From contig NZ_LMCY01000019.1 of assembly GCF_001425685.1 (NCBI RefSeq), positions 171,772 through 235,771 of the forward strand: a stretch of 64,000 nucleotides of DNA. The letters run 5' to 3'. Numbering within the stretch: position 1 is the stretch's first letter; the number at the start of each line of letters is the position of its first letter. Below the pieces are notes generated by a model. That model was given only the letters and a program-made list of their open reading frames with translations, had not been told where the DNA came from and did no database searches. Shown piece after piece: positions 29,204 to 37,835 of this stretch. The position numbers were made by a program, and so were the translations under genes. The stretch comes from Massilia sp. Root335 (GTDB taxonomy: Bacteria > Pseudomonadota > Gammaproteobacteria > Burkholderiales > Burkholderiaceae_D).

Positions 29204-29491
29204 ATGAGTATGAGATCGCGTAAAAAGGAAATTTACTGGAGTCCAACTCATCGAGGTATCCCTAACCAATTTTCGAGGAAGTTGAGGGTTGGTAATGTCA
29301 CCAAAGTTTGGAATACGATCGGAGCAAGTGTAATGCAAGTGTTTGGGGGTGATATTGCTACATCATTAAACTGGTTTAAGACGCCGGCTATTGCACTTAA
29401 CGGCATGCGGCCGTTGGATTTAGTTGCGGAAGGGAACATTGAATCGCTACGAGACTATCTTATTCGGTTGGAGTTCGGTGTTTATATATAG
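29204..29491 (+). CDS. ParS/MbcA/Xre-type antitoxin-like protein (DUF2384)
   Basis: A 95-residue protein. The C-terminal half is a DUF2384 domain: FGGDIATSLNWFKTPAIALN, then GMRPLDLVAEGN and a final LEFGVY. In RES-Xre and MbcTA systems this domain neutralises a RES-fold NAD-degrading toxin. The upstream HTH part of normal Xre antitoxins is short and unusual here. GGAG lies upstream of the ATG. No RES toxin is encoded beside it, so it is an orphan antitoxin-like gene or works with the two neighbouring unknown proteins. Confidence 0.7.
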   Translation: MSMRSRKKEIYWSPTHRGIPNQFSRKLRVGNVTKVWNTIGASVMQVFGGDIATSLNWFKTPAIALNGMRPLDLVAEGNIESLRDYLIRLEFGVYI

Positions 29492-29606
29492 TGAGAAAAA
29501 AAATTTCAGGATCTAGGCAGTGAATTTTATTGATATATAAGTTTCATTGTTTAACCACCTATGAGTGGGGGCAACCCATAAATGTAGCTTGGTAAAGGCA
29601 GGAACG

Positions 29607-30245
29607 ATGAGTGCACCGTTGAGGGAAGACGAAGATATGAAGATGCTGAGCTTGACGGTCAAAGTGCCGCGGCACCTCCCGCTCGGCATTGCAGAATCGT
29701 TGGAAAAAGCTTTGACAGAAGCAGTCCAAATCCTCACGCGCAGCACTGCTTTCCAGGACCTTGTTGAATCAGCGGATAACGTGGCGCGATTAGTTATCAC
29801 CCAAGTTCGTCCAGGCGGCATCATGATGGAAGACCGTATTGGTCAGATGGCTACGATTAAAAGAGTGTTTGAAGAAGGCGACTGGCTGACAGAGGAAGAA
29901 ATCAACAAGCTGCAGAAAAATCCACCATCGAAAAAGTCACTTCCAGCGAGCGATTGGCGGCGCCGTAATCGCATTTTTAGCGTCTCATACGGTGGAAAAA
30001 AATACTATCCTCGTTACCAATTCGACGCGATGTATCAACCGCTGCCGATCATCAGTGAAATCTTGAAAGCTTACGGCGAATGTTCGGATACCTGGTCACT
30101 CGCAGCGTGGTTCCATTTCCCTAATGGCTGGATCGCGAAGCAAGTGGGTAACGAGGCGAGTCCAGTAGCCCCGAAAGACGCGCTTGAGCGGTTTAGTGAC
30201 GTCATCAAAGCTGCTCGCAGTCAAAAGGGGACGTACCTCGCATAA
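29607..30245 (+). CDS. Hypothetical protein in DUF2384 cluster
   Basis: A 212-residue protein from the ATG at 29607 (AGGAAC upstream). The N-terminal half looks like a degenerate helical regulator (LPLGIAESLEKALTEAVQIL, QMATIKRVFEEGDWLTEEEI). The C-terminal half has RNRIFSVSYGGKKYYPRYQF and WSLAAWFHFPNGWIAKQ, ending with a helix. The latter layout recalls proteins found beside DUF2384/Xre antitoxins. It may bind DNA or act as a partner of the 29204 product. No catalytic motif is visible. Confidence 0.6.
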   Translation: MSAPLREDEDMKMLSLTVKVPRHLPLGIAESLEKALTEAVQILTRSTAFQDLVESADNVARLVITQVRPGGIMMEDRIGQMATIKRVFEEGDWLTEEEINKLQKNPPSKKSLPASDWRRRNRIFSVSYGGKKYYPRYQFDAMYQPLPIISEILKAYGECSDTWSLAAWFHFPNGWIAKQVGNEASPVAPKDALERFSDVIKAARSQKGTYLA

Positions 30246-30267
30246 CTTTTTCGACTCCTTCCGTAGG

Positions 30268-30484
30268 ACCTAACAAGACTTTTAGAGGGTGTAGACAAAA
30301 TTAATAACGTAGCTGTGGCATGCTGTTTCGATATGGGAGTAGCATGCCATGGCAACGAAACATCCAGTCGACAGCGCTGAGCCGTCAAGTAACGCCGGAG
30401 GAAGGCTACCAATGTTGAAGCCTGAGCATGTCGCGGTTTTGCACGATATCGTGATGCAGCGCGTTCACCGTTGCAGGAGTACAC
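30268..30484 (+). mobile_element. IS630-like element remnant (5' end)
   Basis: From the ATG at 30349 the frame encodes ~45 residues with LKPEHVAVLHDIVMQR, resembling the N-terminal helix-turn-helix of IS630-family transposases. The sequence in front (TTTTAGAGGGTGTAGACAAA, from ~30278) looks like an IS end next to a TA. After codon ~45 the similarity stops and the frame runs on into the HAD gene. Only the first part of the element is left. Confidence 0.45.
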
Positions 30485-30492
30485 TATTTAGG

Positions 30493-31122
30493 ATGGCACC
30501 TATCCTCTATCTCGATTACGACGGCGTTCTGCATCCACCCGATGTGCGCGCCACTAAGGCCGAGCCCTTGCGGCCGCGGGTATATGAGAAAGGACAGCCG
30601 ACAGACCGTCCCCTATTCGAGCATGCATCGCTATTAGTTACTATTTTGGCGGCATTCCCTGAGGTCCGTATATCGCTAGCGACGAGTTGGGTACGTACAC
30701 TCGGCTACGAATTCGCTGTGCAGCAGCTGCCGCCAGCGCTGCAAAATCGAGTAGTAGGGACCATCTGGCAAGGTTGGATGCTCAAGTTCCCCCCACCGCG
30801 ACGACATGACGCCATTACCGCTGATGCCGAAGAGCGCGGGGTTGGGCGCTGGCTGGCATTAGATGATGATGTCGAGGGATGGCCTTCCAACAGGCGTCAT
30901 TTGCTTGTAGCTCCGAAAAATCCCTGGCAAGGTCTTTCGCAACCTGGCTTGGCGGAAGAGCTGTCAGCAGCAATCAAGCTTCTATGCACAGGTGAGCGTC
31001 TGGAAGTACAGTTGGCCGAACGCCTAAACTACCGCAGCTTACGGTCGACCTTTTCGACAGAGCGCGCAGCATCGCGTCCCAGAGGGTTGCATATCGGCGC
31101 AAAAAACGGGCGTAAGCCTTGA
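30493..31122 (+). CDS. HAD-like hydrolase (HAD_SAK-type), ends altered by IS remnants
   Basis: HAD-superfamily domain with the catalytic loop LYLDYDGVLHP, motif II in SLATSWVR and motif IV in WLALDDDVEGW. The pattern resembles the HAD domain of Swiss-army-knife RNA repair proteins (PF18143, from memory). The natural start is probably MAPILYL at 30493, but the frame continues upstream into the IS630-like remnant, so translation may begin at 30349 (257 residues). The last ~35 codons overlap an IS1182-like transposase remnant on the other strand, so the C-terminus is probably foreign. Whether it is still active is uncertain. Confidence 0.6.
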   Translation: MAPILYLDYDGVLHPPDVRATKAEPLRPRVYEKGQPTDRPLFEHASLLVTILAAFPEVRISLATSWVRTLGYEFAVQQLPPALQNRVVGTIWQGWMLKFPPPRRHDAITADAEERGVGRWLALDDDVEGWPSNRRHLLVAPKNPWQGLSQPGLAEELSAAIKLLCTGERLEVQLAERLNYRSLRSTFSTERAASRPRGLHIGAKNGRKP

Positions 31123-31301
31123 TCGCCTGCATCATGCTCGCCATGCCCAGCAGTGTAAGCAAACGTCGGAAGTTATAGGCCAGCACATGCAGGCTCATTC
31201 CCGTCTTCACACGTTCAAGTCCCCTCGTCAGGAAATGCGTGGCGCCCATCCAGGCCTTGATCGTGCCGTATGGATGCTCGGCTGAGGAGCGGCGGATATC
31301 T
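30974..31301 (-). pseudogene. IS1182/IS5-type transposase C-terminal remnant
   Basis: The minus strand encodes SSAEHPYGTIKAWMGATHFL and MSLHVLAYNFRRLLTLLG, the conserved end of IS1182-like DDE transposases (the Glu of EHP is the third acidic residue). The N-terminal ~75% is missing; an in-frame stop lies just upstream. It overlaps the 3' end of the HAD gene. Confidence 0.8.
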
Positions 31302-31548
31302 CAGCCAGCGCGGTGATGGCAAATAGTGTCAGTACTTTCTAGAAGAAGATGAATGCGCCCACGCCTGGATGAATTGGCGACCGTTGCGGAGCTATGCTGT
31401 CAAAACGCAAATTATCGCACGTCAGTTGCTGAGACCGACTCATCTTGCAGGTTGTGTAACGCATCTGTTGTCCCGTATCACTCGCTTACACATACAGTAG
31501 TGTTGGTAGTTGCATTCGCCCTGATGCATGGTTACACTACGTCTTAAG

Positions 31549-31564
31549 CTGTATGGATATACAG
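31549..31564. promoter_or_regulatory. LexA (SOS) box
   Basis: CTGTATGGATATACAG fits the LexA consensus CTGT-N8-ACAG exactly with an A/T-rich centre. It ends 18 bases before the radical SAM start codon, the position of a repressing operator. The gene should be induced by DNA damage. Confidence 0.8.
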
Positions 31565-31582
31565 TACTTTTAGGCGAGTGCT

Positions 31583-32728
31583 ATGAACCGTGCGAATCTC
31601 AGCGAAGTCCAACCGCAACCAATGCACCTGTACAAAGGACGGGGAGCGACCAGTAATCTGCAAGGGCGCTACGAAGTCTATACGCGGGAGCGTACTTATG
31701 ACGGGTGGCACATTGATCGGGACGCCTCTGGCGAACGTCAGCTCAAAACCGAGGTTGTCAGCGAAATTGCTAAAAGCATCCTAAGTCGTAACTCTTCACC
31801 AGACATTCCCTTTAATGTTTCTCTCAATCCATATAGGGGATGTGAACATGGTTGCATATATTGCTTTGCCCGCCCATCGCATAGCTACCTCGGCCTGTCG
31901 CCCGGCCTGGACTTTGAAAGCCGTATTTTTGCCAAGGTCAACGCCGCCGACTTGTTGCGCCGCGAGCTCGCCAAGCCCGGCTATGTACCGGAAAACATCG
32001 CCATCGGCGTGAACACGGATGCGTATCAGCCCTGCGAGCGCGAGCGGCGCATCACGCGCGAGGTGCTGGAAGTGCTGGGTGAGTGCAACCACCCCTATGG
32101 CCTGATCACCAAGTCGGCGCTGATCGAGCGCGACATCGACCTGATCGCGCCCATGGCCGAGAAGGGCCTAGCCTGCGCCGCCATCACGCTCACCACACTG
32201 GACGGCGAGATCTCGCGCACGCTCGAGCCGCGTGCGGCCGCGCCCTCGCGCCGCCTGCGCGCGATCCGCACGCTGACCGAGGCCGGCATCCCGGTCAGCG
32301 TCAGCGTGGCGCCGATCATTCCCTTCATCACCGATCCCGAAATCGAGCGCATCCTGGAAGCGGCCAAGGACGCCGGCGCGGTCGGCGCCCATTACACGGT
32401 GCTGCGCATGCCCTGGGAAATCAGCCCGCTGTTCCAGCAGTGGCTACACGCCCACTTCCCCGACCGCGCCCAGCGCGTGATGAACCGCATCCGCGATCTG
32501 CGCGGCGGCAAGGAATACGACAGCGAGTTCGGCAAGCGCATGACGGGCGAGGGCATCTGGGCCGACCTGATCCGCCAGCGCTTTTCCAAGACCGTAAAGC
32601 GACTCGGGATGGAAGGGCGCATGAGCCGCTTTAACACGACCGACAGCTCGCAATTCCGGCGGCCGCAGGTGGTGCCGAAGTCGGTGGTTAAGCAGGCCAG
32701 CGCGGCGGCGCAGATGGACTTGTTCTAA
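31583..32728 (+). CDS. PA0069-type radical SAM protein
   Basis: A 381-residue radical SAM enzyme of the PA0069/Rv2578c family, related to spore-photoproduct-lyase-like proteins. The 4Fe-4S motif CxxxCxxC reads CEHGCIYC near residue 90, preceded by SLNPYRG. GIWADLIRQRF and the C-terminal QMDLF are family hallmarks. The first ~200 bases are more A+T-rich and the rest is G+C-rich. A LexA box overlaps its promoter, pointing to a DNA-damage role; the substrate is unknown. The last ~890 bases plus 140 downstream are duplicated at 36728-37769. Confidence 0.9.
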   Translation: MNRANLSEVQPQPMHLYKGRGATSNLQGRYEVYTRERTYDGWHIDRDASGERQLKTEVVSEIAKSILSRNSSPDIPFNVSLNPYRGCEHGCIYCFARPSHSYLGLSPGLDFESRIFAKVNAADLLRRELAKPGYVPENIAIGVNTDAYQPCERERRITREVLEVLGECNHPYGLITKSALIERDIDLIAPMAEKGLACAAITLTTLDGEISRTLEPRAAAPSRRLRAIRTLTEAGIPVSVSVAPIIPFITDPEIERILEAAKDAGAVGAHYTVLRMPWEISPLFQQWLHAHFPDRAQRVMNRIRDLRGGKEYDSEFGKRMTGEGIWADLIRQRFSKTVKRLGMEGRMSRFNTTDSSQFRRPQVVPKSVVKQASAAAQMDLF

Positions 32729-32869
32729 TCGACTTGTGGGTGTTTAAGAGCACTCACGGTCCGCTACGACGCGCCGAGTTTCGGTAACAGCGATATGTTC
32801 GCGTCCATTTGCCGAACCCTAAAAGTCTTCTCTGTGAGGTGCTGGGCGTGATGGAAGCCAGCGCCCAGT
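31838..32869 (+). repeat. Direct duplication, copy 1 (radical SAM 3' part)
   Basis: Matches 36728-37769 in the same orientation across the radical SAM gene from the CxxxCxxC motif to ~140 bases past the stop, with many substitutions. The two copies bracket the three-gene ABC-ATPase cassette. A hairpin (left arm 32841-32847, right arm 32863-32869) near its end is kept in copy 2. Confidence 0.9.
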
Positions 32870-32992
32870 CAGCGCTAGAAGTACAGAAGCACCGCTTAGT
32901 CCAGCATATCGGGTCCTTTAGTGGGGACAAAAAGTTGCATTAACGCCAAATAGTGTGTAGTTTTCCGGATAACGGCAACAACTACAACAATC

Positions 32993-33919
32993 ATGTTTGC
33001 GACTGCGTTCGGAGCCTTCAATGGAACTAGCTGGGAGAACCTTTGCCAGTTGGTATTTAAGAGGAAGTACGGTGTTGATGGCTATCAGCATATCCCGGTA
33101 AGCCCGGGGGACTATGGATTGGAAGGCTATACCTCAGAAACAGGGTACGGATTCCAGTGCTATTGCCCCGAAAAGCAATATTCGCGTAGCGAACTGTACG
33201 AAAAGCAGCGGAATAAGATTACAGAGGACATCAACAAACTCCGAGACAACAAAGACGATCTTGTCGATATTCTAGGATCGGTGAAGATTAAAAATTGGGT
33301 TTTTGTTACGCCGGAGTTGGCCTCGAACGCGCTGTTAAGGCATGCGCGAAAAAAGGAAAAAGAAGTTTCGGCTGCTAAGTTACCCCATGTGGCAGACGAC
33401 TTTCGTATCCTCTTGCATGACGCCGAGCATTATCTGCTTGAAATTCGGCAAATCCAGTCTACACAGGGTGAGGCGTTGGATTTCTTCTCTGTATCGCCAA
33501 AACTTGAAGATTTGACAGATCCTCCGGAAGAATATGAGGCTAACCTAAGAAGAAAAAGTGTTGCTCGGCTTGAGCCTAAGCGCGGCGCTCCTTCGTATGA
33601 CCGTTTACTCGAAACTTTGGTGGGAAACACATTAAAAAATTTTGTCGAGGCGGACAATTTTTTACATGGAATTGAAAAGAGTGCCCCATTGCTTCATGCG
33701 CGACTGATAGCACTCATAAATGAGTACGAAAACGAGGTCCGAGAAAAAGCAATTTTATGGTATGGTTCGGCCGAGGAGCTTACGAGTCACGTTTCAAATG
33801 GATTGATTGCAAGGATTGTTCATGACTTGCAACCAGCATTTAATCAAACCAGCGCGAGCCAAGTGGCGCGACACATCATGGCACGATGGCTTGCTATCTG
33901 CCAGTTAGATTATGAATGA
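32993..33919 (+). CDS. Putative nuclease effector of ABC-three-component cassette
   Basis: A 308-residue soluble protein. The N-terminal ~65 residues look like a restriction-endonuclease-type core: Glu16 in TSWENL, Asp40 in SPGDYGLEGYT, then the strand YGFQCYCPEK with Gln55 and Tyr57. This D...QxY arrangement is seen in REase-fold effectors and is an inference here. A helical region follows. The stop overlaps the next start by eight bases (ATGAATGA). As first gene before a small middle protein and an SMC-like ATPase, it corresponds to LmuA/effector of Lamassu or ABC-3C anti-phage systems. I do not recognise the exact family. Confidence 0.6.
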   Translation: MFATAFGAFNGTSWENLCQLVFKRKYGVDGYQHIPVSPGDYGLEGYTSETGYGFQCYCPEKQYSRSELYEKQRNKITEDINKLRDNKDDLVDILGSVKIKNWVFVTPELASNALLRHARKKEKEVSAAKLPHVADDFRILLHDAEHYLLEIRQIQSTQGEALDFFSVSPKLEDLTDPPEEYEANLRRKSVARLEPKRGAPSYDRLLETLVGNTLKNFVEADNFLHGIEKSAPLLHARLIALINEYENEVREKAILWYGSAEELTSHVSNGLIARIVHDLQPAFNQTSASQVARHIMARWLAICQLDYE

Positions 33920-34379
33920 ATTTACGAAGACAAGAACATTGCGATTCATTCGACGTGCATCCCCAGTATTTCCCGAGCATAGACCGCTTTATAAAATCGC
34001 GCAGATTCTTTTAATTCTAGAGCTGGCCTCCCGCGGAGGCAAATCTTCGTTGCCGCGCCTTCAGTTGATGAACTGGGCTTTAAAGACTGAAGAGCGCCGA
34101 GCGAAGTTAATTGAATCTGTTAAAAATGGCCAACTGAAGCTCGCTGCGTGGGGGTTCGATCCAGTTGTCGCGATTGCGCTGAGATTTGCCGAGGCGGAGA
34201 ACCTGGTGTATCAAGTTTCCACTGGTTACCAGATATCCGAAATTGGAAAAAAATTTGCACGAGACATTTGCAGAAACACTGAGAATCTTGAGAGCGAGCG
34301 ATCGTTTTTGTCTGCGCTCGGGAAGGCGCTCACCGAAGCAATGGTTTCGGAAGTGTCAGACAAATGGGGAGAGTCATGA
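33912..34379 (+). CDS. ABC-three-component middle component-like protein (LmuC/DdmB-like)
   Basis: A 155-residue basic helical protein starting MNEFTKTRTLRFIRRASPVF. It has a central LYKIAQILLILELASRGGKS and a C-terminal winged-helix-like stretch (GFDPVVAIALRFAEAENLVY, YQISEIGKKFA). This matches the general look of the small 'middle component' genes that sit between an effector and an ABC/SMC ATPase. It overlaps both neighbours (8 bases upstream, ATGA downstream), so stoichiometric expression is likely. The precise subfamily is not recognisable by eye. Confidence 0.65.
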   Translation: MNEFTKTRTLRFIRRASPVFPEHRPLYKIAQILLILELASRGGKSSLPRLQLMNWALKTEERRAKLIESVKNGQLKLAAWGFDPVVAIALRFAEAENLVYQVSTGYQISEIGKKFARDICRNTENLESERSFLSALGKALTEAMVSEVSDKWGES

Positions 34380-36433
34380 AAATAAATGCTGTTAAGTTAC
34401 ATATTTCTACAGGCACGGGGAGTTACGGCTTTAGTTTTGAGTTTGGCAGCCATTTAACTGTCGTCCGTGGACGTAACTCCGCAGGTAAAAGTACTCTCTT
34501 CAACACAATTTTGTACTCTATCGGTATGGAAGAGCTTGTCGGCGGGCGCGATGAGAAATCTCTTCCATATGGTGTGCGCGATCATTTCTTATATGAGGGC
34601 AAGCGTCATGATGTACAGGTATCAGAAGTATTCGCAGAGATTACAAATGACGAAGGAAGGAGCGTAACTCTTCGCCGGGCAATTAAACATCAACAACGCC
34701 ACACGAAATTAATTGAAATATTTGAAGGAAGATGCTTGACAAAGCACTTACCTTTTGAGAACGCTAAGCCGACTTACATCCATGACGCGGGTGCAGCACA
34801 AAGGGAAGAGGGATTTCATCGGTTTCTTGAGAGATTTTTGAACCTACGCTTACCCGCAGTTCCAACTTCATCTGGCGGTGAGGCGAAACTTTATTTGCAA
34901 ACGATTTTCGCCGCGCATGCGGTCGAGCAGAAGCGAGGTTGGACTGACTATATTGCAACTATCCCATTTTACGGAATTCGAGAAGTTAGAACCAAAGTTG
35001 TCGAGTTCTTGCTTGGACTGGAGGTTTTTGATACCGACGCACTCAAGCACCGATTGAACAGCGAGTCACTCCAAATTCACGAAGACTGGATTAAAGCTGT
35101 TGGAGAATTGACGCGGGCAGCTAATGGTGAGGGTTTTGCTATTGAAGGACTCCCGAATCGCCCGGACTCTTCATTCAATGAGAGGCTTGTCCAGCTTATA
35201 AGAAAATCTGGAGACCGCCAAATAACGCTTCAACAATATCGGACTCAGTTGAGAGAAGAATATCGTGCTCTAGAAGAAAAAATAGAAAACTACGAGAAAG
35301 CTACCGGTGATGAGGCTGTGGCCGAACTTGAAGCAGCAGCCACGGAACTCCGGGAATTAAATTTCTTACATGAGCAGAGTATTACTCAGCTAACGCTAAA
35401 ACGAGCGTCCTTGAAAGAATATGAAGAATTGTTATCTGAGGCGCGAGAAGATCTTGCGCGAAATCGCACTGCGCAGAAGTTAAAAGGGCTGGGAGGAGAC
35501 TACGATCTTGATCTGGCCAAAGGCCGATGTCCGACCTGCTTTCAAAATGTATCAGAGACACTTCTGGGGGGCGCGATAACTGGCCCTGTAATGAATTTGG
35601 ACGAAAACATTGCCTACCTGAAGAATCAGTGTTCGATGCTAGACCGCCAAATCGCAGGCTTTCGAAGTGATATCGAAGAAGTCGAGCGGATATCGTCCGA
35701 ACTAGGACGGCGGTTGGCCGCCAAGAGTGATCATTTGAAGGCGCTACGCGGCGACGTCAGCACTGGCGCTGTGCAGTCCAAAGCCATGATCCGCCGTCAA
35801 GTGTACCTCGAGTCGCAAGTCGAAAAGTTGGCCGAAATTGACCGCTTAATGCATGAAAAGCTTCCCAACCTAGAGAGTCTCGCCCGCCAACTTAAAGTGA
35901 ACCAAGGGCATCGTGCTAAGCTTCCCAAAGAGAGGTATGCCGAAAACGATCAAGAGAAAATTGCTATTTTCGAGAAATGGTTCCGGGCAAACGCAGGTTC
36001 GTTTGGTTATGAAAGTGCTTCTATTAGAGATGTCGAGATCAGCCGAGATACTCTTACTCCTGTATTGGAACACATTGAGCTTCGAGAAATCAATAGGAAG
36101 AATAGAACAGATATTAAGGCGGACTCGAGTGCAAGTGATTTTGTTCGACTAATTTGGAGTTATCTTTTGGCCCTCTATCAAACTTCGGCGAACCGGGAAG
36201 TAAGAGGAAACCATCTCGGAGTCCTAATGCTCGATGAGCCTGGTCAGCATTCTATGCGTGTCGAAAGCCAGCATGCTCTTTTCCAACTCTTAGCTTTAGA
36301 GCCTGGTTTGCAAAGTATAGTTGCAGCGTCTTTTGACGAAATGGATAGTGTCTTCACCCAGGCAACATTGAACGTGAAGTTCAAGCTCATCGAGTGGGGA
36401 GATAAATTGATTCGACCCTTTCCAATAAGTTAA
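34376..36433 (+). CDS. SMC/Rad50-like ABC ATPase with CxxC hook (LmuB/DdmC-like)
   Basis: A 685-residue ATPase. Walker A is GRNSAGKST (residues 32-40). Two coiled-coil arms occupy ~260-375 and ~400-520 around a central KGRCPTC hook (Cys ~385/388) like the Rad50 zinc hook. Walker B is LMLDEPG (~residue 618), followed by a VAASFDE switch. The start is the ATG at 34376, overlapping the previous stop as ATGA with GGAGAG ahead; the ATG at 34364 lies within the previous gene. In Lamassu/Ddm and ABC-3C systems the SMC-like ATPase senses foreign DNA ends or structures and triggers the effector. Confidence 0.85.
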   Translation: MKINAVKLHISTGTGSYGFSFEFGSHLTVVRGRNSAGKSTLFNTILYSIGMEELVGGRDEKSLPYGVRDHFLYEGKRHDVQVSEVFAEITNDEGRSVTLRRAIKHQQRHTKLIEIFEGRCLTKHLPFENAKPTYIHDAGAAQREEGFHRFLERFLNLRLPAVPTSSGGEAKLYLQTIFAAHAVEQKRGWTDYIATIPFYGIREVRTKVVEFLLGLEVFDTDALKHRLNSESLQIHEDWIKAVGELTRAANGEGFAIEGLPNRPDSSFNERLVQLIRKSGDRQITLQQYRTQLREEYRALEEKIENYEKATGDEAVAELEAAATELRELNFLHEQSITQLTLKRASLKEYEELLSEAREDLARNRTAQKLKGLGGDYDLDLAKGRCPTCFQNVSETLLGGAITGPVMNLDENIAYLKNQCSMLDRQIAGFRSDIEEVERISSELGRRLAAKSDHLKALRGDVSTGAVQSKAMIRRQVYLESQVEKLAEIDRLMHEKLPNLESLARQLKVNQGHRAKLPKERYAENDQEKIAIFEKWFRANAGSFGYESASIRDVEISRDTLTPVLEHIELREINRKNRTDIKADSSASDFVRLIWSYLLALYQTSANREVRGNHLGVLMLDEPGQHSMRVESQHALFQLLALEPGLQSIVAASFDEMDSVFTQATLNVKFKLIEWGDKLIRPFPIS

Positions 36434-36727
36434 ATAGATATTGAAAAACTGGGAGCGTATCATCATATGCCGATTCGCAAGTCGGAACATCGTGCTCGGT
36501 TAAGTCATAAATTCCGCTGAGGCGCAGTACGCGCAGCCTGCAGTCGTGGACGGCCAGTGATACTTAGCTGGCCACGATAGGCGCAGGCGCGAGCGCGCGG
36601 ATCACAAAGTACGACTGCATGCATACGCAACGTGGTGGCTCGAGCACGTACTTATACGGCGGGCTAAAACGCAATCTTCAGAACGATGGCGTGCCATAAG
36701 TATGTATTTTGGCGGGTAGGACATCGT
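36434..36727. other. Non-coding gap after the ABC cassette
   Basis: No gene is seen. A small stem GGCCAG...CTGGCC around 36551-36572 could end the cassette transcript but has no T-run. Confidence 0.3.
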
Positions 36728-37620
36728 GGATTTGAACATGGATGCATTTATTGCTTTGCCAGGCCTTCACATAGATAACTTGGCCTGTCGCCTGGCCTGG
36801 ATTTCGAAACTCGCCTGTTTGCCAAGGTCAACGTCGTCGACCTGCTGCGCCGCGAATTGGCCAGGCCCGGCTACGTACCGGAAAACATCGCCATCGGCGT
36901 CAACACGAATGCCTATCAGTCCTGCGAGCGCGAGCGCCGCATCACGCGCAAGGGGCTGGAAGTGCTGGGCGAGTGCAACCACCCGTATGGCCTGATCACC
37001 AAGTCGGCGCTGATCGAGCGCGACGTCGACCTGATCGCTCCGATGGAGGGAAAAGGCCTGGCTTGCTCCGCCATCACGCTCACCACGCTGGACGGCGAAA
37101 TCGCGCGCACGCTAGAGCCGCGCGCGGCCGCGACGGCGCGCCGCCTGCGCGCGATCCGCACCCTGACCGAGGCCGGCATTGCCGTCAGCGTCAGCGTCGC
37201 CTCCATCATCGCTTTCGTTACCGATCCGGAAATCGAGCGCATCCTGGAAGCGGCCAAGGACGCCGGCGCGGTCGACGCCACTACACGGTGCTGCGCATGC
37301 CCTGGGAAATCAGCCCGCTATTCCAGCAATGGCTGCACGCCCACTTCCCGGACCGCGCCCAACGCGTGATGAACCGCATCAAAGATCTGAGTGGGGGTAA
37401 GAAGTACGACAGCGAGTTCGGCAAGTACACGACGGGCGAGGGTATCTGGGCAGACCCGATCCGTCAGCGCTACACCAAGACCGTCAAGCGCCTCAGCATA
37501 GAGGGCCGCATGAGCCGCTTCAGCATCATCGACAGCTCGCAGTTCCGGCGGCCATTGGTGGTGCCAAAGTCGGTGGTCAAACATGCCAGCGCGGCGGCGG
37601 CGCAGATGGACTTGTTCTAA
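36728..37620 (+). pseudogene. Decayed second copy of the radical SAM gene
   Basis: Homologous to the last ~890 bases of 31583-32728 but dead. The first cluster Cys is Phe (TGT to TTT at 36731), an in-frame TAA sits at 36776-36778, and a one-base deletion near 37280 shifts the frame. The end QMDLF is retained. The 5' third and promoter are absent. Together with 37621-37769 it forms the right-hand copy of a ~1-kb direct repeat flanking the ABC-3C-like cassette. Confidence 0.92.
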
Positions 37621-37769
37621 TCGACTTAATCGACTTGTGGGTGCATAAGAGCACTCACGGTCTGCTACGACGCCCCGAGTGTCAGTAACAGCGATACGTC
37701 TGCCCCATTTGCCGGACCCTAAGAGTTTATTCTGCGCAATGCTGGTCGTGATGGAAGTCTGTGGCCAGC
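36728..37769 (+). repeat. Direct duplication, copy 2
   Basis: Right-hand copy of 31838-32869, including ~140 non-coding bases after the stop. The hairpin at 37741-37747/37763-37769 pairs despite base changes relative to copy 1, and a nine-base tandem duplication (AATCGACTT) lies just after the stop codon. Substitutions are numerous, so the duplication is old or came from a diverged relative. Confidence 0.9.
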
Positions 37770-37835
37770 AAGAAATTAATCGTCTACGATTAGTTGCTTT
37801 CGGGCAGCCGTGCAGCTCGAGAGCTTAAATCGATT

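Noticed and set aside
31353..31547. 64-codon plus frame before the LexA box
   Set aside because: No ribosome site or family pattern, and it lies between an IS remnant and a promoter.
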